Of a DNA stretch of 62,206 nucleotides, positions 1 to 7,328 are shown piece after piece (the first letter of the stretch is position 1; every line of letters starts with the position of its first letter). The stretch spans positions 1 through 62,206 of the forward strand of contig NZ_CAMZOG010000015.1 in assembly GCF_947331445.1 (NCBI RefSeq), read 5' to 3'. The notes under the pieces are model-generated. The model ran no database searches and was not told where the DNA came from. It saw nothing but the letters and a program-made list of their open reading frames with translations. The position numbers and the translations under genes are program-made. This DNA is from Parendozoicomonas sp. Alg238-R29 (lineage in GTDB: Bacteria; Pseudomonadota; Gammaproteobacteria; Pseudomonadales; Endozoicomonadaceae).

Positions 1-45
1 CGGAAAACCATCTTACACTTTTCTCCAGTTTTTCTTTCCACGGTA

Positions 46-74
46 TTGACACACCCACAGCCTCCCCATAGAAT
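46..74 (+). promoter_or_regulatory. sigma-70 promoter of the tRNA operon
   Basis: A perfect -35 (TTGACA, 46-51) is followed by a 17-nt spacer and a -10 of TAGAAT (69-74). Transcription would start near 81, about 34 nt before the first tRNA. The near-consensus elements suit a stable-RNA operon. The assignment is by sequence match only. Confidence 0.75.
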
Positions 75-114
75 TCGCACCACATTTCGGCAACAGCAAA
101 ACGCTTTGCACGAA

Positions 115-190
115 GGGGCCTTAGCTCAGCTGGGAGAGCGCAACACTGGCAGTGTTGAGGTCAGCGGTTCGATCCCGCTAGGCTCCACCA
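115..190 (+). tRNA. tRNA-Ala (anticodon GGC)
   Basis: The 76-nt cloverleaf has a 7-bp acceptor stem (GGGGCCT with AGGCTCC), a D-arm starting TTAGCTCAGC, an anticodon stem CAACA/TGTTG around the loop CTGGCAG, the T-loop GGTTCGATCC and an encoded CCA end. Anticodon GGC reads GCC alanine codons. It is the first of three tRNAs transcribed together. Confidence 0.96.
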
Positions 191-224
191 TCTTCTTTAT
201 GAAGACTCTTTTCGAAGAGATTGT

Positions 225-300
225 GTCCCGTTCGTCTAGTGGCCTAGGACACTGCCCTTTCACGGCAGTAACAGGGGTTCGAGTCCCCTACGGGATGCCA
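225..300 (+). tRNA. tRNA-Glu (anticodon TTC)
   Basis: The 76-nt tRNA has an acceptor stem GTCCCGT/ACGGGAT (first pair G-U), an anticodon loop CTTTCAC giving anticodon TTC, the T-loop GGTTCGAGTC and an encoded CCA after the G discriminator. It lies 34 nt after tRNA-Ala and is probably cut from the same precursor. Confidence 0.96.
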
Positions 301-319
301 TATTCTTTTATAGAATATT

Positions 320-395
320 GCGGGAATAGCTCAGCTGGTAGAGCACAACCTTGCCAAGGTTGGGGTCGCGAGTTCGAATCTCGTTTCCCGCTCCA
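320..395 (+). tRNA. tRNA-Gly (anticodon GCC)
   Basis: The 76-nt tRNA has an acceptor stem GCGGGAA/TTCCCGC, an anticodon stem CAACC/GGTTG around TTGCCAA (anticodon GCC), the T-loop AGTTCGAATC and an encoded CCA end. It is the last tRNA of the operon; a terminator follows about 20 nt later. Confidence 0.96.
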
Positions 396-414
396 AATTG
401 CTCGTTAAGAGCCA

Positions 415-445
415 AAAGCCCAAATCGAAAGATTTGGGCTTTTTT
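415..445 (+). terminator. Rho-independent terminator of the tRNA operon
   Basis: An 11-bp perfect stem (AAGCCCAAATC with GATTTGGGCTT) closes on a GAAA tetraloop and runs straight into six T residues. It ends the tRNA transcript. Confidence 0.92.
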
Positions 446-558
446 ATTACTTATTCATAAATCTTCCTGCCTAAATCTGATACAACACCCCGGTTGCCGA
501 CAACAGCAATGCTCACTAGTGTTTAGAGAGAACCTGTGAAGCGGCTGGCAGCCGGAGC

Positions 559-1743
559 ATGACAAAACCCCTGTTCCTGAAAAGCTTAAAGTACACACTA
601 CTCCTACTTTGGATATGTAGTAACACCCTTTGGGCTCATCACCAGCCTGACACTCTGCCAATTAATGCTGAAGAGCGCAGGCTACTCACCACCTCATCCC
701 AATACTCCCCAAGCAATGCGCATGATGAGAAAAAACCTACCCAGACGCTCGCTTCTGTTTTAGCTTCAGCCCCTTCTTTTAAGGAACTGAAAACACTTGT
801 ACTAGAGTCAGGCCTTACACTGTGGAGTGTAAACACAGATCATCAAAATCTATATCGAGCCAGGCTGGCAGGTCGTATCCACATCAAACAGCAAAAAGCC
901 AACTTTTCCCTATCCACCGAACAACGCCGGGAACTACTGACTCTTTATGAATTGAGTTCTCGAGGAATGCTAAGCGCCTCATTTCTCAATGCAGGCAGTA
1001 TTAACCTTTTGATAATCGGGTTAGATCCATCCACCTTTGATATGGGCAATAGAAGGCGTCAGCAGCCCACTTCACTTGTACTGAACCTTGATGAACACCA
1101 CTGGCAGGGCAACGGAAAAAACATTCATAGTCAGGCTGTTTTAGTACCGAACCGTTTTCGGGATTTTGACGATGGCCTGGTAGAAGGCCTGCTCAATCCC
1201 TTTTTTCAGAACAAAAACCTTCAAGCCATTGTCATTCTAACCACTGGCAACCAAAAGCAGCTTATTTTCCAGCGCTATGCGGGGCGTAACCGAAGCACTC
1301 CCATTCCAGATAACAACAACACCATGACCAGTGCCAAACCCTATCGCCCTTCCCCTCCACGTTTTCAAGGAAAAAGTCTGAAAGGCCCGGAATTTCTTGC
1401 CAGCTCACAGCCAGACTCTTCATTTTTTAGAGTCAAGCTGCCATGGTCGGTTATCGACAACCGTACCATTTCAACGCTAACAGGAACGAAAACTATCGAG
1501 GATGTGGAAGAAGTGTTTGAAGAGGTATCAGTCACGGGCTCCAGTGGTGGCTACCTGCCCAATGAACTCACTTACAGAGCCTTATTGTTAAAGCAACAAT
1601 TAAACAGCCCTGTAAAAGTGTTTCACCTGCAACTCCCCCAATTCAATAACCAGAAAGAAAACCTGACCAACAATGTTTTTCAGTTGGAACAGATATTGAG
1701 TGCGCTAATTTCGCCCTCAGTATCTGGATCCGTTAGCGACTAA
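559..1743 (+). CDS. hypothetical secreted or periplasmic protein (394 aa)
   Basis: I do not recognise a family. The N-terminus looks like a signal peptide: a basic start (MTKPLFLKSLKY), a hydrophobic core (TLLLLWICSNTLW) and a likely cleavage near AHH (residues 26-28). The remainder is soluble and mixed alpha/beta, with a basic, proline-rich stretch around residues 255-275 (KPYRPSPPRF) and no further membrane segment, so the mature protein is probably periplasmic or exported. The only Shine-Dalgarno-like sequence (GGAG) sits unusually close to the ATG, so the start is tentative. The gene ends tail-to-tail with the lysE-type gene and overlaps it by 11 nt, leaving no room for a terminator between them. 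Confidence 0.6.
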   Translation: MTKPLFLKSLKYTLLLLWICSNTLWAHHQPDTLPINAEERRLLTTSSQYSPSNAHDEKKPTQTLASVLASAPSFKELKTLVLESGLTLWSVNTDHQNLYRARLAGRIHIKQQKANFSLSTEQRRELLTLYELSSRGMLSASFLNAGSINLLIIGLDPSTFDMGNRRRQQPTSLVLNLDEHHWQGNGKNIHSQAVLVPNRFRDFDDGLVEGLLNPFFQNKNLQAIVILTTGNQKQLIFQRYAGRNRSTPIPDNNNTMTSAKPYRPSPPRFQGKSLKGPEFLASSQPDSSFFRVKLPWSVIDNRTISTLTGTKTIEDVEEVFEEVSVTGSSGGYLPNELTYRALLLKQQLNSPVKVFHLQLPQFNNQKENLTNNVFQLEQILSALISPSVSGSVSD

Positions 1744-2341
1744 TAACCAGCAAAGCCAGTGCTATAAAAACAAAGGCACTGATTCGATCAACCCAATGGC
1801 TGTTCTTTTGCAGCCAACCCAAAAATCCGGTGCTGCCAATACCCAAGGCAACCAGTCCATACCAAAGAATATCGATACCGCTGGCAGTCATGGCCATAAT
1901 CAGTTGATCACTAAAAGTGAGATTGTCAGCGACAAACTGGCTAAACAAGGCTAGAAAGAAAATCGCTAGTTTAGGATTCAGAAAAGCGACCAGGAACCCA
2001 CCACCAAAGCCGACAAAACGCCCCTCTTCCTTCTTGGCACTCGCGCTTTCGTCGGGGCTGGCACGCAGAATTTTGAACGCCATATAAAGCAGGAACCCAG
2101 CACCAGCATACTGGATCAGGTTAAATAGCCAGGGAGTATTGGTTATAATCACCCCCAACCCCATGGATGTTATTAAGGCGTAGAGCGCCACACCCAGACC
2201 ATGACCAACAGCCGTAACAACGCCACCACGGCGCCCCGTCTGCACAATATTATTAATAATCAACGCCAGGCTTGGCCCGGGGCTTATAGCCCCTAATGTG
2301 CAAACGGCCGCCAGAGGAATCCAGTGAGTGAAAGTCATCAT
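1733..2341 (-). CDS. LysE/RhtB-family amino-acid exporter
   Basis: Inner-membrane exporter of the LysE/RhtB superfamily, which expels amino acids such as lysine, threonine or homoserine by proton antiport. The length of 202 aa is typical. The family signature GAISPGPSLALIIN is at residues 17-30, and about six hydrophobic segments follow, including one around LLYMAFKILRA and the FLNPKLAIFFLALFSQF helix. The substrate cannot be told from the sequence. Just upstream on the same strand is the remnant of a LysR regulator; LysE and LysR genes are commonly paired, so the exporter may have lost its regulator. The start ATG opens MMTFTHW; starting one codon later is equally possible. Confidence 0.88.
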   Translation of the reverse strand: MMTFTHWIPLAAVCTLGAISPGPSLALIINNIVQTGRRGGVVTAVGHGLGVALYALITSMGLGVIITNTPWLFNLIQYAGAGFLLYMAFKILRASPDESASAKKEEGRFVGFGGGFLVAFLNPKLAIFFLALFSQFVADNLTFSDQLIMAMTASGIDILWYGLVALGIGSTGFLGWLQKNSHWVDRISAFVFIALALLVISR

Positions 2342-2406
2342 TTACCCTACTATCCAGAAATCATAGGGTGATACTATCTTCAGCAAACCATTCCACAAAA
2401 CGATAA

Positions 2407-2814
2407 CTAGTCATACAAAGAAGTCTTTTTACTCATACTCAAAGTCGCAGACTTATCAAAACTGTCTTTAAGGAAAGACAAAGCCAGTCGTCTAAACCAG
2501 TGGTGGGCAAGGTCATCACTAAAAAGCTGATGCCAAAACAGGTGGTAATGCTGGCTGGGCGTTTCAATGATGGTCGACACCAGATCAATAGGTTGCTCAC
2601 TAAAGCTACTCACCAGCGAAGGTTCCCACAACCGAAACTCCAGACTAGTCTGCGGAGCCTGGCTGGCCACCTCTGCCGCAATATCAGAAAAAAGGTATTG
2701 CACCACATAATCCGAAGAGGCCATAACAAACTTCCGCGAACAGGAAAGCGGATCAAACTGCCGGGGCTGATAAAGAGCCTCCAACACAGGTAACTGATTA
2801 AAGTTACGACGCAT
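2407..2814 (-). pseudogene. LysR-type regulator, collapsed by two internal deletions
   Basis: The 135-codon reading frame is intact but too short for a LysR regulator (about 300 aa). Residues 1-15 (MRRNFNQLPVLEALY) match a LysR N-terminus just before the helix-turn-helix. The next residues (QPRQFDPLSCSRKFVMASSDYV, split by position 15-37) match the start of the effector-binding domain, so the whole HTH is missing. After the LEFRLWEPSL...IDLV part the sequence jumps to YHLFWHQ...LAHHWFRRLALSFL, the usual LysR C-terminal end, so the core of the effector domain is missing too. Both losses left the frame open. It cannot bind DNA as a normal LysR protein. A usable start is kept (GGTG then ATG), so a short peptide could still be made. 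Confidence 0.72.
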
Positions 2815-2837
2815 CCATTTTCACCAGAAATCTCTTT

Positions 2838-3254
2838 TTAACGCTTACCAGTAGAACATGACGGTCGGCCAAGAAAAAAAGCAAAACGGCGGGCAAGGCT
2901 ATGGCGATTGTTCGCAAAGATTCGATAACCCAAATCCGCAATGCTCCGTAGCAAAGGCCATCGCAAAGGCGCTATCCAGCTGCCAAGGTTCACTGCCTCC
3001 CAAGCTGCCAAGGTGGCATCCACACCGGTCACCATACGACCATCGCCCAAGCGGGCATGAATTAACCGATCCAGCGCTTCCGGATCCATCTCAGGATATT
3101 CCTCTGAAAAGCCTCCCCGGCTGATATCAATCATATGCAGCCGCTGATCTTTATCTTTTTTATAAAGCCAGTTGATCTCTTTCATGCAGATGGGGCAACT
3201 GCCATCATAAAATAATGTCACTGGAAAACTGATATCCCTGCGTTTTAAAACCAT
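2838..3254 (-). CDS. DCC-family thiol-disulfide oxidoreductase-like protein (DUF393)
   Basis: Small thioredoxin-like protein of the DCC/DUF393 (YuxK) family, 138 aa as expected. The defining motif is at residues 14-24, FYDGSCPICMK, with the CxxC pair (C20 and C23) taken to be redox active. It is followed by the usual helical region and a C-terminal IFANNRHSLARRFAF segment (family consensus Y..va.nR...r). The physiological partner is unknown for most members. It lies between a dead LysR gene and a dead alcohol dehydrogenase, yet its own frame is undamaged. Confidence 0.85.
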   Translation of the reverse strand: MVLKRRDISFPVTLFYDGSCPICMKEINWLYKKDKDQRLHMIDISRGGFSEEYPEMDPEALDRLIHARLGDGRMVTGVDATLAAWEAVNLGSWIAPLRWPLLRSIADLGYRIFANNRHSLARRFAFFLGRPSCSTGKR

Positions 3255-3283
3255 AATCCGCCCTCCCTACGTCCATGCTCTCA

Positions 3284-3623
3284 CTATAACCGTGCCAGCA
3301 GGATCTGACGAATCTCCTCTTTGGTAAGAGACAAGCGATTGTTTGTTATCGCTTATGGTTGCCACATCACAACACCCCTGTTCGGTTAATCCAAGTGAAG
3401 ACAATCCGGGAATACTGAACGTCTCCCGCCAGTGCAACAACAGATCAATCAAAACACATCCTCCGGGCGCATCAAACTGAGGATAAAGCCGACGCACCAA
3501 GTCTCCCACCCGCCTTAACTTTTCCATTGCCAACACATCTTCAGGTAAACGTTCATAAATGGTTTGAAATACACGACACACAAGCATCATAGCGCAGATG
3601 TTTTCTGAACCCTTCAGAGCCAA
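3284..3623 (-). pseudogene. iron-containing alcohol dehydrogenase, C-terminal remnant with frameshift
   Basis: Only the last ~110 residues of a Fe-ADH-like protein remain. The open frame reads through LLLHWRETFSIPGLSSLGLTEQG, which resembles the C-terminal helices of the family (rlr..lgiP..L.elGvte). Near 3342-3345 (an AAA run on the coding strand) the frame is lost. Reading one base over restores N-N-R-L-S-L-T-K-E-E-I-R-Q-I-L-L-A-R-L and a stop at 3284-3286, the typical NPRpLTkEEI ending. The NAD-binding half and the metal ligands are absent, so it is non-functional. The family call rests on this C-terminal pattern only. Confidence 0.55.
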
Positions 3624-3652
3624 ACTGCATTCTTAGTCGCTAGGCGTTAGAA

Positions 3653-3693
3653 GGGCTTGTGAGAATCGTAGTTATTCTACATTGAACAAGCCT
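3653..3693. repeat. two-step hairpin between decayed genes
   Basis: GGCTTGT (3654-3660) pairs with ACAAGCC (3686-3692), and inside it AGAAT (3662-3666) pairs with ATTCT (3674-3678). The stretch 3624-3790 carries no recognisable gene. The hairpin could be a dispersed palindromic (REP-like) element or a relic of the lost gene. Confidence 0.35.
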
Positions 3694-3901
3694 GACGCAG
3701 CGGATGGCGGCTTTCAGCACCACCCGAAGGGCATTGCCGAGCTCGATGCTTAATTGAGAACGCCCCCCCTAAGGGAAATAGCGAAAATCTGTGAGCACTT
3801 TCGTAGAAAAAACACCTTTAACAAAAAGTGTGAAGAGCATCCCCGAATCAGTCGGGATTTTTCGTTCTAATAGCGTGCAACACACCTGCTGGAATTCTGT
3901 G

Positions 3902-3997
3902 ATGCCTCAACCTACCAAACAGTTGCACTTTTATGGCTTAGCCCTTGCCTCAGTGATTATCGGTGCCGCATTAACGCGACTGTTGCTTATAATTTAA
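3902..3997 (+). CDS. possible 31-residue single-pass membrane peptide
   Basis: A short frame starting MPQPTKQLHFYG has one clear hydrophobic helix (LALASVIIGAALTRLLLII) running to the C-terminus, the shape of small inner-membrane proteins. A longer version begins at 3791, but its first 37 residues look random. No convincing ribosome-binding site precedes either start, and its last bases overlap the HAD gene on the other strand. It is a candidate only. Confidence 0.25.
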   Translation: MPQPTKQLHFYGLALASVIIGAALTRLLLII

Positions 3998-4479
3998 TGA
4001 GCCAAGAGCATCGTAAGGTCATATAGTCGGTTTATAGCTCTCATCTCGTCAGGCTCATCAGTGTTTTTGTGATTAAACCAAACCGCATCAACACCAGCCT
4101 GCAGAGCCCTGATTCCATCATTCTCAAGAGAATCGCCCACTATTAATATCTGACGTTTATCACCACCCAGGCGCAAGACAACGGTTTCATAGTAACCATC
4201 ATCCACTTTCTTACAGCCAACATTCCCCTGACAGAAAACATTATCAATAAATTCTGCCAACCCACCCCGCTCGAGAGCCTGCCAGATTTCACGTTCACTG
4301 GAATCGGCAGCGTTAGTTGCCAGACTGCAGGTGTAATTCTTTGATAGGCTCTCCAGTAAATCCCTCGCTCCTTCTACAACTCGGATTTCCGGCCATAGAT
4401 ACATTGGCCCTGTACAACCGGGAATATCCTCCATCAAGGTATCCCCCCAATCAAAGACTATATTGCTGTAGTTATTCAT
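3994..4479 (-). CDS. HAD-superfamily hydrolase, odd motif I
   Basis: A 161-residue haloacid-dehalogenase-like protein, probably a phosphatase of subfamily IA. Motif I is IVFDWGDTL (residues 7-15) with nucleophile D10; motif II is the SLATNA stretch; the motif III lysine is in GCKKVDDGYY; motif IV is ILIVGDSLENDG with the Mg-binding Asp. In classical phosphatases the acid/base Asp sits two residues after the nucleophile, but here that position is Gly12 and the Asp is at +3. Some HAD enzymes (for example phosphonatases) also lack Asp at +2. The helical cap is small. The substrate is unknown. It converges with the small frame at 3902. Confidence 0.82.
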   Translation of the reverse strand: MNNYSNIVFDWGDTLMEDIPGCTGPMYLWPEIRVVEGARDLLESLSKNYTCSLATNAADSSEREIWQALERGGLAEFIDNVFCQGNVGCKKVDDGYYETVVLRLGGDKRQILIVGDSLENDGIRALQAGVDAVWFNHKNTDEPDEMRAINRLYDLTMLLAH

Positions 4480-4810
4480 AGCATTCTTATTGTTGGGTAA
4501 GAGAGCGGTTATATCGCTGACACCAGCCTAAAGCAACGCCATCGAATACACATTGTGAAAACACCAAGGATTTACCTGTTCTATGGCTTATCCCGTATCA
4601 ACCTCTTCCTTCCATACACCCACCTTATTCCTCAAGAGCAAGCCTGTTAGAGGAGAGTGAGCGTGGAACAAAACGAACGATGGGCTCATGTTTCACAACA
4701 CTCGGCCATTACATTTTCAAGGGTTCTTATCAAATTGCGAAAGAGTAAAGAATTGCCCCGGCCCGCAGAAGCGGCAGAAGCCATCAAAGCTCGAAATGAC
4801 CACGGAGCAA
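4480..4810. other. intergenic stretch without a supported gene
   Basis: About 330 nt between the HAD gene start and the end of polB. A plus-strand frame from 4657 or 4663 has a decent Shine-Dalgarno (AGGAG, 4651-4655), but it encodes an unrecognised 87-89 residue product that runs antisense into polB. I do not call it a gene. The HAD gene promoter should lie at its left edge, but no clear -35/-10 pair is visible. Confidence 0.4.
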
Positions 4811-7231
4811 CTAAAACAGACTGCCCTGTTCATCAATCAGCACATCAAAGTCCAAGCCAACAAAGGGCAAAACCCCTTCTGCAACAGGCTTTAGTTGCCG
4901 TTCAACATAGTGATCGTAATCAATAGCACTGTGATGATGTTCAACTGCTTCCGGTCCGGTCACTGTTATCAGATAACTGATCCAGCCTTTATGCTGATAG
5001 CGCAGAGATTTACCAAGTTTTTTATTCTGCTCATCCGCTTGCCGGGCTGCTCGCACCTGAGGAGGGATATTTTTTACATATTCGTGGAGATGCCGGCGCA
5101 GCCGCTTCCGATAAACCAACTGATCATCCAACTCTCCGGCACGGGTTCTGGCGACATAATCTTTGACCACAGCCTCCGGGGACTCTCTGGCAAAAACCTT
5201 TTCGAACAATTCTGTCTGGAAAGATTTGGCCAAAGCCGTCCAGTCTGAACGCACGGTTTCCAAACCCTTGAAAACAAGTTCTTCGCCTTTGTCCGTTCGT
5301 TTCAATCCGGCATAACGCTTTTTACTGCCCGTCTCCGATCCTCGAATGGTTGGCATCAGAAAGCGGCTATAAAGAGTTTCGTATTCCAGCTCCAGATAAC
5401 AATCCAGATCAAACTCTTCCCTAAGCTGAGACTGCCAGCGCCGGTTTATCTCATCCTCTAGCTCTCTGCCAATAGTGTCAGCCTGTTCTGCCGTTACGTC
5501 ACTTCCCAGCAAAACAAATGTGGAATCGGTATCCCCATAAATGACCTTATGATCTCGCTCTTCAATCCACCGAGCCGTCTGCTGCATGATTTCGTGACCA
5601 CGCATGGTAATTGAGCTTGCCAAACGAGTGTCGTAGAAACGGCAACCACCCGAGCCCAACACACCATAAAACGAATTCATAATAATTTTCAGGGCTTGAG
5701 AACGAGCTGCATCCTTCTCTCGCTTTGCTTCATCCCGCTGACTCCACAGCGAAGCAATAATGTCTGGCAGGAAATATTGATCCCGGGAGAACATACCACC
5801 ACGAAACCCAGGAATAGCCTTTTGCGGTTCCAGAAGACCTTTCACTAGCCCCAAGGGATCAATCTTGAAAGTACGAATAATCGACGGGTACAGGCTTTTA
5901 AAATCCAACACCAGAACATTATCATAAAGCCCCGGCACGGAATCCATCACATAACCGCCAGGGCTGGCCAATCCACCGCCTTCTGGCAGATTAGGCGCGA
6001 TATAACCGGCGCGGTGCAACCGGGGAAGATAAAGGTTGGTGAAAGCCGCAACCGAACCGCCCTGCCTATCCAGCTCCAGTCCGGTCAAATGGCTGCGCAA
6101 GCGCAGATAATCCAGTAGCCGACAATGCTCGAAAATATCATGAACCAAACGGCAGTCTTCGAGGTTATAGCGCGCCAGTTTCTGTTTGTTATTTTCAAAG
6201 TCATGGGTAATGGCAGCCATACGGTTATCAACATCCTCCGTATCTTTCCCACGCCCCAGCAACGCCTGACTGACAAACTCCAGACTGTAACTTTCAAAGT
6301 GCAGGGTCATGGCTTTTAAACTGTCGATACCATCAATCACCATGCGCCCGGGAATAGAAATAAAACCCTGGCCTTCCTCTCCCCGACGATCCCGCCAGCT
6401 GGCTATACGCTGCCTGTTACCAGCACCTCTCCCTAATGCGAGCTTGATTCCGTGAATCTCCGCCCGTTTAATTAACAGTCGAAAGTCAAAATTAATAACA
6501 TTCCAGCCAATAATAATGTCTGGATTCCAGAGTTCAATCATGGGAACCAGCGCCTCCAAAAGAGCCAGCTCATTATCAATCCAGGTTATATTCCGGGAAT
6601 CTGCCTCTGGTTGGCCGATCATCAAAACCTGTTCCTGATGAGAACTTTCCGGACCATGGCCATAGAGGCCAATAGAGTACAATTCACCTTTGGCAGAACA
6701 TTCAATATCGAGGGAAACCACACGAAAACCAGGAACAAAATCTGCTGGTCGAACTTTCACATTCCGGTATTCGGTATACCCTTCAAACTCAGTTGCCTGT
6801 CCGGTGAATTCCATTCCGCCGTTCACAAAACGCTCCATTAAATAGCGGTCTTGCAGGCGGAAATCATTTTCGTATACAGGAATAGCACCACCCTGCAAGG
6901 CCTTACGTGCCTGCCAGGCTAAATCAAGAGTGAGGAAATAAAATGCGGTAACCGGTTTATGGCTGAAGGTTTTCAGCTCCAGAGGTCGGCTGCGGAAATG
7001 AATACCGGCTTTCACCAGTAAACGATCACACAACTCCTGATTCTCGCTGACAACAAAGAAAATCGGCTGTTCACCTTCAATCACCAACCGAGCGGGCCCC
7101 TGAGGAGTGACAACCCACAACACAATCTCAGTATGGCGGCTGCGATCATGACTGGAACGGGTGAGTAAAAAACCAGTATGGATTGTGCTCACAAAGCCTC
7201 GTAGTGAATTGTTGGCATGGCGATACTCCAT
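4811..7231 (-). CDS. polB: DNA polymerase II (family B)
   Basis: Family B DNA polymerase of the E. coli Pol II type (806 aa against about 783), used in replication restart and translesion synthesis. Exonuclease motifs: Exo I SLDIE (D175, E177), Exo II GWNVINFDF, Exo III YNLEDC. Polymerase motifs: A, DFKSLYPSII near residue 440; B, KIIMNSFYGV near 515; C, YGDTDS near 567. All catalytic acids are present, so both polymerase and proofreading should work. In E. coli polB is SOS-induced; I looked for a CTGT-N8-ACAG LexA box in 7232-7328 and found none. It is transcribed divergently from the giant gene at 7329. Confidence 0.97.
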   Translation of the reverse strand: MEYRHANNSLRGFVSTIHTGFLLTRSSHDRSRHTEIVLWVVTPQGPARLVIEGEQPIFFVVSENQELCDRLLVKAGIHFRSRPLELKTFSHKPVTAFYFLTLDLAWQARKALQGGAIPVYENDFRLQDRYLMERFVNGGMEFTGQATEFEGYTEYRNVKVRPADFVPGFRVVSLDIECSAKGELYSIGLYGHGPESSHQEQVLMIGQPEADSRNITWIDNELALLEALVPMIELWNPDIIIGWNVINFDFRLLIKRAEIHGIKLALGRGAGNRQRIASWRDRRGEEGQGFISIPGRMVIDGIDSLKAMTLHFESYSLEFVSQALLGRGKDTEDVDNRMAAITHDFENNKQKLARYNLEDCRLVHDIFEHCRLLDYLRLRSHLTGLELDRQGGSVAAFTNLYLPRLHRAGYIAPNLPEGGGLASPGGYVMDSVPGLYDNVLVLDFKSLYPSIIRTFKIDPLGLVKGLLEPQKAIPGFRGGMFSRDQYFLPDIIASLWSQRDEAKREKDAARSQALKIIMNSFYGVLGSGGCRFYDTRLASSITMRGHEIMQQTARWIEERDHKVIYGDTDSTFVLLGSDVTAEQADTIGRELEDEINRRWQSQLREEFDLDCYLELEYETLYSRFLMPTIRGSETGSKKRYAGLKRTDKGEELVFKGLETVRSDWTALAKSFQTELFEKVFARESPEAVVKDYVARTRAGELDDQLVYRKRLRRHLHEYVKNIPPQVRAARQADEQNKKLGKSLRYQHKGWISYLITVTGPEAVEHHHSAIDYDHYVERQLKPVAEGVLPFVGLDFDVLIDEQGSLF

Positions 7232-7328
7232 CCTAACATGTAAGAACTACTGTCACCCCTGTCATAACTCATCACAGTTCTCTTTCTTTTAAGGTCTAAA
7301 AGCAGCTCAGGCCAACGGGGAAAATAGT

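Noticed and set aside
4657-4926. Plus-strand frame with a good AGGAG site, 89 codons
   Set aside because: No family resemblance, half of it antisense to the polB C-terminus, and two competing frames overlap it.
7232-7328. Possible LexA box between polB and the giant gene
   Set aside because: CTGT and ACAG occur but 11 nt apart rather than 8, without the AT-rich core.
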